Source: Acanthochlamys bracteata (lineage: Eukaryota; Streptophyta; Magnoliopsida; Pandanales; Velloziaceae). From it: a DNA stretch of 64,000 nucleotides. This document shows, piece after piece, positions 36,001 to 48,877 of this stretch (position 1 is the first letter of the stretch; every line of letters starts with the position of its first letter). A program made the position numbers and the translations under genes. The notes beneath the pieces were generated by a model. That model saw only the letters and a program-made list of their open reading frames with translations. It ran no database searches and had not been told where the DNA came from. The stretch covers positions 6,495,524 through 6,559,523 of the forward strand of contig CM034132.1 of assembly GCA_019914995.1 (NCBI GenBank). Reading direction: 5' to 3'.

Positions 36001-36300
36001 GAACAAAATGTACCAAAAAATCATCAGAAATTACCATATTAAGGGACTTTAATTAAGTACTGATGTCACTCATTTGTATAATGTGCTCACGAACACCCTT
36101 AAGGCCAGTGAGCTTCATGGATGTCAACTTGCTAATTAGGGTGCTAGCTAATGCTTTATCCGAAGACTCAAATTGCTCATCAATTTCCTTCATTAAGTCT
36201 TTGATATTAGTACAATCAGGTATCAACTCACGAATACTAGTCATAATGTGAGATTTGATATACATCAGACTTAAACCGGTTGGATTTCTCCCACCATTCG
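33100..36300 (-). pseudogene. Copia gag-pol up to the solo LTR
   Basis: Read on the minus strand. Gag UBN2-type core at 36265-36053 (KEIDEQFESSDKALAS, LTSMKLTGLKG). A decayed zinc knuckle lies near 35700-35760. The region before the integrase is near 35669-35418. The integrase C-terminal part is near 34550 (MPFELWKDWK, HVCIWGCPTE). RT blocks: YKARLVAKGFTQK near 33810, KLRKSIYRLNQASHQW near 33600 and LMYTSSMYK near 33130. Frameshifts break it throughout, including through the integrase core. The family's usual RT active site falls near 33450-33480 in a broken frame. Confidence 0.8.
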
Positions 36301-37347
36301 TATAATGCTATCTCACTATGAGTACTAGTACTTGTAGGTAGGGTGGCTCATCTTTACGAAGAGCATAGTCAAGGTCTAAGCACCCCAAATGAAGGAGAAC
36401 ACCCTCTTCCACCCTTATAGTTGTCACCACTTAAGTAGAAAACTTTATCATTAGAAAAATATCAAAATTTGATCAACTTCAAATAAATAAGTTCAACACG
36501 CTTACTTAATGATATATGAGGCATAAACTATCTAATAGATAAGTTTACAAATGCAAGACATATCATAATATACATAAATTCACATTTCGTTAAAACCTAC
36601 CTGTAGGTAAAAATTCTAACACATAATGATTCATACAATTAGCTTTTATAATGAAATTAGAAACTTATTATTATTTCTTAATCCCTGTGCACAAATTAAA
36701 ATAATAATAAATATTTTCTATTCCATCCTAATTAAATATGAATATATAATAACTCCCTATGGACAAAGCTATCATATTATCATATTTAATTACAATTTGA
36801 TGTCATATAATACAAAGGTGATTGTATATGTGAAAAAAATACTTAATGTATGCATCAACATAATTAAAGATACTATGGCTATTCTTTCATTATTTATATG
36901 TAAACTAATCACATGACATCAAAATTTGATTTAGCATATACAAACATATCACAAATACTTAATTATGCTAAAATTTTGCTAAATCAAAGAATTATCTCTA
37001 AAATAAATGTGAATTATAAACTTCACAAAATGCACCATTTTTATAGATAACAAAATTAAATCATAAACTATCTTCCGAAGTATAATGAAATGTATGGTAG
37101 AATATTTAACTAAATAGACATGAATCATTAATGTCTAAACAAAATAATATTATACTACATTATACGATAAGATGGTTAGTTTCTACTCACAATATTGAAT
37201 ATAAAAATATTCAAAAGTACATGACATCAATAGAACTGGTATAAAGATTTTAAAAAAAGAATATAATATGCATTAAACAACACATAATATATTTATATAG
37301 TAATTTTATGCCTAGACAGAGTAGAAAACCTACGCTTTGATATCACA
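36301..37347 (-). other. 5' internal region of the copia element, very AT-rich
   Basis: Between the gag core and the 5' LTR; no readable frame on the coding strand. The open plus-strand frame 36626-36916 is an AT-rich chance frame. The primer site is at its right end (37329-37345). Confidence 0.5.
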
Positions 37348-37779
37348 TGTATACTAAAACACAAATATGTTTACATATATTAGACAAAATAGCAGAAACG
37401 AAAAGAATTGTATGACAAACACTAAACTCAAGCCATAGTTAATCCTTTAGTCTTCTTCAAGTTATTTCAATTCAAATGTTCTTCCAACACATTAACAATT
37501 CTCCATAATGGTAGGGTATCTCTTGTGAATTACTTGTGCTGGGGACCCAAATGATGCTATTTATAAGAAGTGGAGTAGTTTTCTCATCAAGAAACGACCT
37601 CAAACAATATGGTAATTACCAAATAACTATATGAAATAGCTACTCAATACTACACATAATGGAATAATTACTAGAATATGGAATAGTTATTATAATTTCC
37701 ACTATTTAATTATTTCAAAATTATGTCGTATAAAACTGAAGACCATAAAAAATGTGTGACATTAAAATAATGTTCAACA
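37348..37779 (-). repeat. 5' LTR of the copia element
   Basis: 432 bp, starting TGTATACTAAAAC and ending TTCAACA in plus orientation; the right TSD ATATT follows at once. Confidence 0.85.
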
Positions 37780-37784
37780 ATATT

Positions 37785-38129
37785 ATTAATATATAAGGTT
37801 ATAAGTTTGGAGTCATAATATTTACACTCAGAAAAGGAAAACCTTGAATTCCTCTAGTTGAAGACATGAAAGTATAACGTCAGATACTAATCTTCCAAAC
37901 TTTTGAATGAATTCATTAAATTTGATAGTAAAAGAAGGACTTCAACAAACTATGTATTGATAAGGTAACTGATGCACCTAAGAAAAGTTGACTAAAAGCT
38001 AAGAACATGAACAGTTGAAGAGAGGAGTAAACTTCAATGCTCTCACTTAGCAAGTAATAACGAACCATGAATTCACTTCTTTGAGTTTGAAGAATATAGG
38101 AGGGAAATCAGAGTAGAATAGATGAGAAC
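37785..38129. other. Remaining intron sequence between two insertions
   Basis: About 345 bp of probable original VEN4-like intron between the copia TSD and the next element's TSD. No feature was seen. Confidence 0.5.
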
Positions 38130-38134
38130 AAAGA

Positions 38135-38636
38135 TGGTGCGGTGCTGTCTGGAGAAGAGCAGCTGTATTGGTAACTGGTGAACTACTAGATGACGGCAGC
38201 TGGTGAACTGCTAGAGGAGGCAGCTGTGATGAAGCCCTGATTTACTGTTGGGCTTGCTAATGGGCTTGAGATCACTGCTAAGACCGCTAGCAAAAGTCCA
38301 TATATCTCTCAATCTCTACATTCAAGAAGTTGACAAGAATTAGAATTACTTATTTATTTCTTTCCATAGTTGTAGATCTTTATATTCTTGCAAAATTGGA
38401 GTTTTTAAATAGTTAAGGACTCTTAGTTGTTCTCCTATTTATAGGCTTGTAAACCTTTTCAAAAAGGGAGAATTAGTTTGAGAACAACTTGTATTTCCAT
38501 TATTCGGTGTTATCAAAATCAACGAATATTGGATTGTGCTTCTCTTGTTCTGGCATTCACACGAATTAACAGAACAAGTATAGGTGTGATAGTCTTACCT
38601 TATCGGCAAGTTTCGATTGGAAGATCCACTGCATCA
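38135..38636 (+). repeat. 5' LTR of the CRM/Galadriel-like element
   Basis: 502 bp, TGGTGCGGTGCTG to CCACTGCATCA. Closely similar to 48878-49378. Confidence 0.88.
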
Positions 38637-38737
38637 GTTTGGTATCAGAGCTGCCAGGTGAGAATTTTCTCACTGTAGTGAGAGAAGAAAAAAAAAAAAA
38701 CAAACAAAGCAGTTAGACGTCGTACTGATAGATTAAG

Positions 38738-41700
38738 ATGCCACCAAGAACACGTAGCACTATTGGTGACCATATCGAAGAAGATGTAGAGCATGATCGC
38801 ATAACACAATTGAAACAACAAATAGCATACCTTACAGATCAGGTCACATCACTCATGCTTAATGAAATGCACCGTCGTGGGAGTGATGGATCTGGCGTTG
38901 ATTCTGATGCAGTGATGATGTTCATGATACAAATCCGCATAGGCGATTTGCATACACATACAACAATGACAATTGACGATAGGAAGCAAGGATACGTATA
39001 GAGATACCTAAATTTTATGGTGGACTTTACCTCGAAAATTTTCTTGACTGGGTAGGCATTGTCGATGAAATCTTTGAATTTAAGGAAGTCCCTGACCATA
39101 AAAGAGTGTCTCTACTAACTACAAGACTCCGCAGTAGAGCAGCAGCTTGGTGGCGCCAATTGAAGCTTTCAAGAACTCGAGAGGGTAAAGCCAAAATTTC
39201 AAATTGGGAGAAGCTGAAGAAGAAGTTAAGAGCTGAATTCTTACCTTATAATTTTTAGTGGTTAATGTATATCATTACAGAACCTGCGCCAAGGTACAAA
39301 AACAGTAGATGAATACACAACTGAATTCTATCAGCTACTAGTACGCAATGATATTCAAGAAACTGAAGATCAATTGGTGTCACGATATATTAGAGGCTTA
39401 AAAGTACAAATTCAAGAAATTATAATTTTGTTTGACCCCGTCAATGTGTCTGCTGCACACCAGCGAGCTCTGCAAGTGGAGAAACAACTCGCGCGAAGAG
39501 GGCATACATCTCAGTTTGGTTCTAGTAGCACTACCCGTATGGGTTCTACTACCAACCGTCCATCTTCAAGTCTTCATTGTTTTAATTGTGGCGAGTCTAG
39601 ACATAAATTCTCAGATTGCAGAAATCCAAAAAAAAGAACCATGTTAGGAGAAATTGATGACTCTATACAGGATAGATTAGATACTACCGAAGAACTGTAG
39701 TTTGATGACGAATTTTCTAAAGAATTGGTGAAAGGAGACATAGGGCCTCTATTGATGGTACGTAGAATGTGCTTAACCCCTAGGACTAACGATGACGACT
39801 GGTAACGCAACAATAATTTTCAATCTACCTGCACTATTAATGTAAAGGTGTGCCGCTTAATCATTGATGTTGGGAGCTGCGAAAACATTGTTTCAGCAGA
39901 AGCGGTTCAAAAATTAGGAGTACAAACTGAAAAGTACACCAGTCTATACAAGTTAGCATGGTTCAAAAAGGGAGGTGAGGTTACCGTGTCGCAACGTGCC
40001 CTCATTAACTTTTCTATTGGTCCTTGGTACAAGGATGATGCATGGTGTGACGTGGTGGCAATGGATACATGTCACCTACTGATGGGTAGACCTTGGCAAT
40101 TCGACAGATGGGTGACTGATGGGCGCCACAACACTTACAGTTTTTTTTTCAACTATACAAATATGGTATTACTTCCCAGCAAAGAGGATGGTAAGTCAAA
40201 ACCTTTGTGAGATAATACTAACCTTCTATCTTTTTCAAGGTTTGGAGAAGAAATAGAAGACTCTGGCACAGTTTTTGTCCTACTAGGCAAGGACATCCAG
40301 AAAAGGACTGCTGCTGACGTTAGTGTTCCCCCTGCAGTAGCTGACCTTGTGAATGATTTTGCTGAAGTATGTACAGATGAACTACCAAGTGGTCTACCAC
40401 AATTACGTGATATTCAACATCATATTGATCTAGAACTAGCAGCTACCCTACCCAATAGACCACATAAGATGAGCCCCAGTGAACATGAACAACTATATAG
40501 ACAAGTGGAAGAACTACTTACCAAAAGACATATCAGAGAAGCCTTAGTCCATGTGCAGTTCCAGCTCTTCTAACACCAAAAAAAGATGGGTCTTAGCGTA
40601 TGGGTGTCCATAGTCGTGCAATCAACAAAATAACTGTAAGGTACCCTATCCTATTCCTCGCTTAGATGACCTGTTGGATCAAATCAGTGGTGCTTCAATA
40701 TTCTCTAAGCTAGACCTGAAAAGTGGATATCATCAAATTAGAATCAAACCTGGTGATGAATGGAAGACTGCATTCAAGACACGAGAAAGTTTATATGAAT
40801 GGTTAGTTATGCCATTTGGACTATCTAATGCACCAAGTATCTTTATGCGAGTTATGAACCAAGCCCTATGCTCATTTATTGAAAAATTTATTGTTGTATA
40901 TTTCGATGACATCTTGGTGTATAGCAAGGACACCGATCTACATCTTCAGCATCTGCATGATGTGTTAAGTGTCCTACATAAGGAACAATTTTTCGCTGAT
41001 AGACAGAAGTGTGTCTTTCTAACACCCAAGGTACTTTTTCTTAGGTATGAAGTGTCTAGTATGGGTTGAGGGTGGATGATTCCAAGGTTGAGGCAGTGCA
41101 ATAGTGGCCAAGACCAAAGACTACTACTGAAGCTCGTATGTTCCATGGTTTGGCACCATTCTACAAACGTTTCAATCCTCACTTCAGTAGCATTATGGCT
41201 CATATAACTGACTACATGAAAGCCACTCAGTTTCATTGGACAGAAAAAGCAGATAAAGCATTTCAACTCATAAAAAATCGTTTGACTAATGTCCCTACTC
41301 TTATCTTACCTGACTTTTCCCAACTTTTTGAACTGCACAGTGATGCTTCCAAGGTAGGCATCGAAACTGTAGTTAGCCAGTCAAATCACCCAGTAGCATT
41401 CTTTAGTGAAAAACTATTTGGGGCCAAGACAAGGTACAGTACCTATGATGTGGAGTTCTATGCCATTATACAAGCTGTGAAGCATTGGCGCCACTATCTC
41501 TTTCATCGTGAACTTATTCTGACGGACCATGATGCCTTAAAACACCTTCACACTCAAGATAAGATCTCTACTCGTCATGCATCATGGGCTGTATATCTCC
41601 AACAATTCACTTTTATCCTGAAACATAAATCAGGTGTTACCAATAAAGTCGCTGATGCTTTAAGCAGACGACGTTCCTTACTTTCCACTATGACTATTAA

Positions 41701-42720
41701 GGTACCTGGCTTTGACTCCTTTCAACAATTACTATAAATCGACCCCTTCTTTTCTAATGTTCTGGTATCTGTTCGAGATGGAGAAAGATGTGATTTCTTG
41801 TTGCAGGATGGTTACCTCTTTCGCAACCAGCTTTGTATTCCATATTACAGCTTGCATACATAGATTATTAGTGAACTTCATGGAGAAGGACATGTGGGGC
41901 GAGATCGTACCTTACAGCTAGTTTGCTCCTATTTTTGGCCAACAATTTGCAAAGAAGTGGAACGATATGTGGAGCGCTGCCGCGTATGCCAAGTCTTTGA
42001 GGGCACAACTACAAATGCTGGATTGTATATGCCTTTACCTATCCCTACTCAACCATGGACAGAGTTAAGCATGAACATCATTCCGGGTCTTCTACAAACA
42101 CAGAGGGGATATGATTCCATATTTATGTTAGTTGATCGGTTTTCCAAAATGGCTCACTTCATACCCTGCAAAAAAGCCATAGATGCAGTTAACATTGCTC
42201 AGTTATATTTTCGCGAAATATATCGCCTTCATGGTTTAGCTGCATCAATCGTGTCTGATAGAGACACATGTTTCCTCAGTTACTTTTGGCGCAACCTATG
42301 GAGAATGATGCAAACAAAACTAAACTTCAGTAGCACTTACCATCCACAAACTGACGGACAAATTGAGGTGATGAACCGCACACTAGGGGACTTGCTACGG
42401 TGCCTAGCGGGCAATCACATCAAGTCATAGGATCAGAAACTTCCTCAGCAGAGTTTGCACACAATCATGCCATCAATAGAAGCGCTGACTTTAGTCCCTT
42501 TGAGGTAGTATACTCGTTGGTTCCGCGTGGACCGTTGGATCTACTACCCTTTCCTAATAGAACCAAACTCCATGGAAAGGCTGAAGATTTCATACACAGC
42601 TTACACGACACCTACTTGAGAGTTCACCGCAACCTTATTGAATCTACGGCTAGATACAATTCGAAGGCAGACGAGAAGCGTCGTCTTGTAGAATTTGAGG
42701 TGGGTGATGTTGTATGGGCC
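38738..42720 (+). pseudogene. gag-pol of the CRM/Galadriel-like element, first part
   Basis: Gag starts at 38738 (MPPRTRSTIGDH) and carries a complete zinc knuckle CFNCGESRHKFSDC near 39580. The protease (39848-40210) has LIIDVGSCENIV where the family has DSG, so the catalytic motif is altered, then HLLMGRPWQFD. RT (about 40349-41069) keeps YFDD; a frame break falls in the PKKDG region near 40570. RNase H (41138-41737) has FELHSDASKVG and VADALSRR. Integrase (about 41720-42430) has the C-terminal half of the zinc motif (CRVCQ); SMNIIPG replaces the first catalytic Asp, VSDRD keeps the second, and HPQTDGQIEVMNR surrounds the Glu. The frame ends at GDVVWA, where the Athila element is inserted; it resumes at 48196. 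Confidence 0.87.
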
Positions 42721-42722
42721 CT

Positions 42723-43468
42723 TGATGTGCTAAAATATATACATAATATCATGCACTCTTGCATAGTATATACTTATTTTTATATAGAGAAACTAATCAA
42801 AAAGAAACTTAATTCTTTGTTTTTCTTAATTTTCAGTAATTTCGTGCAGTTTGAGAATTTTTTATTAAAATTTGACTTTTTTGTGGAGATTTTGTGAAAG
42901 GCCATCTGGGATTAAAAGCCAAGACATTCAAGTTGGTCTATGAATTATTTTAGAATTTTATGGGCAACCATTTGATATGTATTCACAGAATAAGTTGAGA
43001 TACGATGCAGACCCGAAACATGTGCGCAGTTTCTGAAACGAGTACACTTGATGACCTTCTCGATTTTTAAATGATATGTGTGATATATGGTTGGAAAGAT
43101 AAGGCATTGATCTTAATTTTAAATATTTTAATTTATTTTTCTAAGGCCAAATAGACCCCAAAACAATGCAGACAAAATGGGTGGACAGAGAGTTCGGATT
43201 AGCTTGGACTGCACCAACCTAATTATGGAAAGAAAAATCCTATGGTTTTAAATACCCAATTTTTGGATTTCCAAAGGAGGGGGAGATAGCAGGAACTGGC
43301 GGCTCATCTAGGGTTTATTTTCTGGGGTTATTGCTGCTGGAATGGGGAGAAAGAGACGGCAGTTCGCTCGACACCACTCTTTGTTCAGGGTTCTTTTGTT
43401 CTATCTCTCATGTTTCTCTTTGTTTAGTTAGATTTGAAAACTATGAGCTAAATTTCTCCTTGCTGGGG
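42723..43468 (+). repeat. Truncated 5' LTR of the Athila-like element
   Basis: 746 bp, starting TGATGTGCTAAAATA, matching 46798 to about 47545. Homology ends at CTTGCTGGGG. Confidence 0.85.
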
Positions 43469-45632
43469 AAATTTGGATGACTTATTGGTGTTTGGATCTT
43501 CTTTTGATGACTGTCTAAAAAATTTGGCTACAGTTTTGCAACGATGTGAGAAAACCAATTTAGTCTTGAATTAGGAGAAATGCCACTTTATAGTGCTTGA
43601 AGGTATTGTTCTAGGACATCGCAATTCGCCAAGGGAATAGAAGTTGATTGGGCAGGTAGAAGTCATTGCAAAATTACCGCCACCAACTTCAGTGAGGGTA
43701 GTGAGAAGCTTTCTTGGGCATGCCGGTTTCTATCGCCGATTCATCAAAGATTTTTCAAAGATAACGAAGCCCCTATGCAACCTCCTACTCAAGGACATGC
43801 CATTTAAATTTTTTTAAGAGTGCTTCCAAGCTTTTAACACTCCAAAATAGAACTAGTTTAAGCCCCTATCATTGTAGCACTGGTTTGGGATTTGCCTTTT
43901 GAAATCATGTGCGATGCTAGTGACTATACTGTTGGAGCAGTGTTGGGGCAGCGAAAGAATAAAGTATTTCATGTCATCTATTATGCAAGCCGAACCTTGA
44001 CATATGCCCAAATGAATTATGCAACTACAGAGAAGGAGCTTCTAGCTGTTGTGTTCGCTTTTGAAAAATTTCGATCATATTTGGTTTGTTCCAAAGTGAT
44101 AGTCTACACTGACCACTCAGCTCTCTAAGTATTTGCTAAAAAAAAAGATGCTAAACCAAGGCTCATTCGATGGGTACTTCTGCTGCAAGAATTTGATTTG
44201 GAAATCCGAGACAGAAAGGGTTCTGAAAATCAAGTGGCGGATCACTCATCTCGGATAGAACAAGAAGAACAAGGTCAAGAGGCTACCATTATTATTAATG
44301 AAGCATTCCCTAATGAACAGTTATTTTCTCTTCGAAGTACCGATGCTCCATGGTATGCAAATTTCGTGAATTACTTAGCCAGTAGCATAATTCCTTCAGA
44401 TCTATCTTACCAACAAAAGAAAATTTTTTTTGCTGATGTTAACCACTACATTTGGGAAGATCCAATCCTATACAAACGATGTTCAGATCAGACCATAAGA
44501 AGATGTGTACTAGAAGAGGAGATGGAAAGCATCCTGCAACATTATCATTCATGGGAATATGGAGGTCACTTTGGTTGAACAAAAACAGCGGCAAAGATAC
44601 TACAATCAGGTTTTTACTGGCCTTCATTATTTCGGGATGCACATACATTTGTTGCTACTTGTGATCAATGTCAAAGAACAGGAAATATTTCAAGAAAGAA
44701 TGAGATGCCACTGAATAATATTCTTGAAGTTGAATTGTTTGATGTGTGGGGAATAGACTTCATGGGACCATTTCTTTCTTCATTTTCGAATAAATACATC
44801 TTAGTTGCTGTTGACTATGTCTCCAAGTGGGTGGAGGCTGTGGCATTACCTACAAATGACAGTAAGGTTGTGGTAAACTTTCTGCAAAAATATATCTTTT
44901 CTCGGTATGGCACTCCAAGAGCAATTATTAGCGATCAAGGTACATATTTTTCTAATCGTCAATTTGAATCTTTACTAAGGAAATATGGTGTTACACATCG
45001 AGTAGCCACTGCCTATCACCCTCAAACCAGCGGCCAAGTTGAAGTTTCAAACCGAGAATTGAAGCGCATACTTGAGAAAACAGTAAACACTTCAAAGAAA
45101 GATTGGTCAAAGAAATTAGACAATGTATTATGGGCTTACCGCACAGCATTCAAAACTCCAATTGGAATGTCCCCGTATCGCCTAGTGTTTGGGAAAGCTT
45201 GCCATCTACCTGTGTAACTGGAGCACTGAGCATATTGGGCAGTTAAGAAGTTGAATTTTGACATGCAAGCAGTAAGAGAGAAATGACTATTGCAGCTAAA
45301 TGAAATGGACGAATTTCGACACTAAGCTTATGAAAACGCTAGAATTTACAAGGAAAAAACCAAGGCATGGCATGACAAGAACATATTAATTAAGAAAGAA
45401 GTTCACCCATGGACAGCAAGTTCTACTATACAACTCGCGGTTATGTCTAATCCCTGAAAAGCTTAAATCAAGATGGTTGGGTCCAGTCACTATGGTAAGA
45501 GTTTTCCCTTATGGAGCAGTTGAGATTACTGATGAGAAGAAAGGTACATTCAAAGTTAATGGGCAACGATTGAAACCATATTTTGCTAGTTTTGACAACA
45601 ACAAGACTGCCATCCTCCTTGAACCGGCATAG
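43469..45632 (+). pseudogene. Athila-like pol fragment: end of RT, RNase H, integrase
   Basis: It begins in the RT active-site box (WMT/DDLLVFGSSFDDCL region, frame altered). Then come [15 protein letters not shown], RNase H (FEIMCDASDYTVGAVLG, VVYTDHSAL-like) at 43892-44128, the integrase zinc end ([11 protein letters not shown]) and core at 44705-45217 ([27 protein letters not shown]: the D, D and E positions are visible), then LKSRWLGPVTMV and VNGQRLKPY, ending LLEPA and a stop at 45632. Several stops and frameshifts separate the blocks; the integrase core alone is a long open frame. Confidence 0.87.
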
Positions 45633-46797
45633 AGGGAAAGAAGTCAAGCTATAGATTATAAATAAAGCGCTTACTGGGAGGTAACCCAAAATTTTCATGA
45701 TTTAGTTTTCATTTATTTTGAATTTTAGTTAGCTTTCTGTTTTGATTTGTATTTAATTCTAATAAATTTCAAATGACAGGGAGAAACATGACAAGTGGAT
45801 ATAAACATAAGGAATATTTAGTGAGCAAGCACAAAAATCAGGGACGATTTCTAACCTCTCCTCTTTGCTTATATTTTTTCGGAATACACATTGAATACAA
45901 TATTAGTTCTAAGTGTGGGGGTAGAGAAATATTTGTTATGCTTATGTTGTTGTTGCTTGGTTGGTTGGAGTACACCACTTATTATGAAAATGTTCTGTCT
46001 TGAATCTTAATTCTTGGAGATGGACTAAACGCATAGCTATTGAAATTAATTCTTATGTTAACTAGTGATGAATGTGGTATTTGTTAGCTTGAACTTGTGA
46101 TCATGAGTAGCTTAGAGAATTAATTTGCTCTTGTTGCCATTTTGAGATCTGAAGCTATGTAATGTTGGATTGAGAGTTATATTGAGCATTGACTATATAC
46201 TAGAACTCTATTCCTAACTAGTGTCTCCGTAAAAGACATTGCACTAGTCAAGCTTATCCAGACGAAAAGAGCTACCTACACGAAAGTGTGAAAGCTAGCC
46301 TTGAGTAATTTGGCCCTATGTACCACAAATATGTAGGAGATAATCTACTAAGGAAGAGGGCTACCTTCGTGATAGTGTGAAAGCTATCGACTGTGAAAAA
46401 TAAAATAAAATAAAATAAAATAATAATGATATACCTGACTAAGTCCTGGACACGAAAGGGGAATTCAGATACTAGTTAGTTTGACTTGCTCGATTTAAAC
46501 TTCAATACTGAGGTTACAAGAGTCGAAGAGATCAAAATAGGCATTTGAGCTTGTTGACCATCTAACTACTTATATTCATGAGTTTTGCTTTTTTGCCTTA
46601 AATTATTTGCTTTCATATAAACAAGTATGTGTGTGATCGAGAAAATATAATTGGTTGTTCTTTGAAAAATTTTCATGAGTTATGCATTCAATGACAGATC
46701 TGAATATAATGGTGTTATGAAATCCAACCAAGCTACATGAACATTAACATTTATTTTATTGCTCGAGTGCGAGCAAAATTCTAAGTGTGGGGGTATT
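45633..46797 (+). other. Athila 3' non-coding region with two polypurine-like tracts
   Basis: No envelope-like frame was recognised. CTAAGTGTGGGGGTA occurs twice: near 45909-45923 and again directly before the 3' LTR (about 46781-46795). A pair of related short motifs, each including GTGTGAAAGCTA, lies near 46284 and 46376, and an AAAAT pentanucleotide run lies near 46398-46425. Confidence 0.7.
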
Positions 46798-48190
46798 TGA
46801 TGTGCTCAAATATGTACATAATATCATGCACTCTTGCATAGTATATGCTTATTTTTATATAGAGAAACTAATCAAAAAGAACTTTAATTCTTTATTTTTC
46901 CTAATTTTCAGCAATTTCGTGTAGTCTGAGAGTTTTTATGAAAATTTGACTTTTCTGTGAACATTTTGTGAACGGCCATCTGGGATATTAAAAGCCAAAA
47001 CATTCAAGTTGGTTCATGAATTATTTCAGAATTTTATGGGCAACCATTTGATATGTATTCACAGAAGAAGTTGAGATACGATGCAGACCCGAAATATGAG
47101 CACAGTTTCTTAAACGGGTACACTTGATGGCCTTCCCGATTCTTAAATGATATGTGTGATATATGGTTGGAAAGATAAGGCATTGATCTTAATTTTAAAT
47201 ATTTTAATTTATTTCTCTGAGGCCAACTAGACCCCAAAACAGTGCAGACAAAATGGGTTGACAGAGAGTTCGGATTAGCTTGGACTGCACCAACCTAATT
47301 ATGGAAAGAAAAACCTTATGGTTTTAAATACCCAATTTTCGAATTTCCAAAGGAGGGGGGAGATAGCAAGAACTGGCGGCTCATTTAGGGTTTATTTTCT
47401 AGGGTTATTGCTGCTGGAACTGGGAGAAAGAGACGGTAGTTCGCTCGACACCACTCTTTGTTCAGGGTTCTTTTGTTCTATGTCTCATGTTTCTCTTTGT
47501 TTTGTTAGATCTGAAAACTATGAGCTAAAATTCTCCTTGCTGGGGTTCTGATGTAGCCTAACTATGATGATTTATTCTTAATTTTATGCTATTTGAAGTT
47601 TTATAATTATTTATTGAGTATTCATTACCGTGCTTAATGTTTTTGAGTATTTAGCCAATATTCAATCGATTTGAGATTCGTATTGAGACAGAGATGTGAT
47701 GTATGAATTAGTCTTTGTGATGAATGCCATGAATTGCATAAGAGACAGATATGTACTATTATGGTTCATGCAGTTAATATAGGATGCCATAGAACTTAAT
47801 GAGCTTTCTTGTATGTTAATTCACATAGAGATATAGTGAGTTATTGTATGAAAGTATGTTTGGTATAGCTTGAGAAAGTATATCAAAGAAATTAGAGTTT
47901 TCCAATTGTCAATAAAGATTATAAACTTCGATCGCACAGATACAGAGTTGAACTAGATTAGTTGCGGTGAAATCAAATGCCCTAGCGCTTAAGTCATTGA
48001 AATCTTACGAGTATTAGTTTTAGCTTGTTTTGCTTTCTTTAGTTTTAACATTAACTCTTTTACATCAATTGTTCAAATAATTCTGGAATTACTTATTTTC
48101 GGTACTTAATAAGTTAATCAATCCTCGTGGGAACGATACTTTTCTCATCATTGTATTACTTGTGCGACTCGTACAATTGCGATAGCAACA
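46798..48190 (+). repeat. 3' LTR of the Athila-like element
   Basis: 1393 bp, TGATGTGCTCAAA to GATAGCAACA. Its first 750 bp pair with the truncated 5' LTR; the rest has no partner here. Confidence 0.88.
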
Positions 48191-48195
48191 GCCCT

Positions 48196-48877
48196 TCTTC
48201 CTAAAGATCGGTACTCCGTGGGTAGACACAATAAGCTATCTGCTAGATTGATCAGACCACTTGAAATTGTTGAGAAAGTAAACCCAAATGCATATTGTCT
48301 AAAGCTGCCGGACCATATCCGTACCTCCGATGTGTTTAACGTCAAGCACTTTCATCTTTTCGTGGTGATCTATCCTATGATACAACAGTCGGATCATCAT
48401 CTGTAGATCTTGTCTAGTCGGAGGTGGCCGGCGACACCGTCATAATATGCCAATCACTGCTTTTAGCCCAACCTGAACTGGTCGATGCCGGAAAGAGGGA
48501 TATTGCTACAACGTCTAGCTATGGACAGCCGACCCCTCTCCGTTTCCGAGCATCTATCGTTGATTTGTTTGCGAATAGCAAATTTGCAACACCGTTGGGT
48601 AATGATGTAACTAATGGAAGTCTGTCGGTCATCCCTCTCAGATCTAGGGCAACAATCGATGTCGAAAATCTGATCACAGTTGCAGAGCCGTGTGAGCTAA
48701 CTTCTACAGCCGGCGATCTGAAATTTAATTGTCAGTAGTGTGGAGGGTTTGAGATAAGCTCGGATGGAAGAGAGAGTTCTCTCAGTTCGGCAACCATCAT
48801 CATGGATCCGCCGGACAGCTTTGGAGGTGTGACGACACCCGAAAATTTGAGGCTAAATTTTACTGGCATGGAGAGAA
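48196..48877 (+). pseudogene. End of the CRM/Galadriel-like pol and 3' non-coding part
   Basis: Removing the Athila and one copy of GCCCT joins GDVVWA to LLPKDRYSVG, then HNKLSARLIRPLEIVEK and HIRTSDVFNVKHF, the usual C-terminal integrase tail. The tail ends with a stop near 48405 and shows no chromodomain. The remaining 470 bp up to the LTR is probably non-coding. Confidence 0.8.

Larger units (their letters stand above)
29084..37779 (-). mobile_element. Ty1-copia retrotransposon with a nested solo LTR
   Basis: LTRs at 29084-29513 and 37348-37779 bracket minus-strand copia coding remnants. The target duplication ATATT is exact (29079-29083 and 37780-37784). The primer site, minus strand TGATATCAAAGCGTAGG, lies at 37329-37345. 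A 2.7 kb solo LTR (30417-33094) interrupts the RT/RNase H region, so the copia element was about 6.0 kb when it inserted. It lies in the long intron between VEN4-like exons 6 and 7. Confidence 0.88.
42723..48190 (+). mobile_element. Athila-like Ty3-gypsy element with a large internal deletion
   Basis: The target duplication GCCCT is exact (42718-42722 and 48191-48195). The 3' LTR (46798-48190, 1393 bp) is whole; the 5' LTR stops at about 43468, where it runs straight into RT sequence. The rest of the 5' LTR, primer site, gag, protease and half of RT are missing. The polypurine tract AAGTGTGGGGGTATT precedes the 3' LTR. The Athila assignment rests on integrase motifs ([39 protein letters not shown]). 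Confidence 0.88.
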
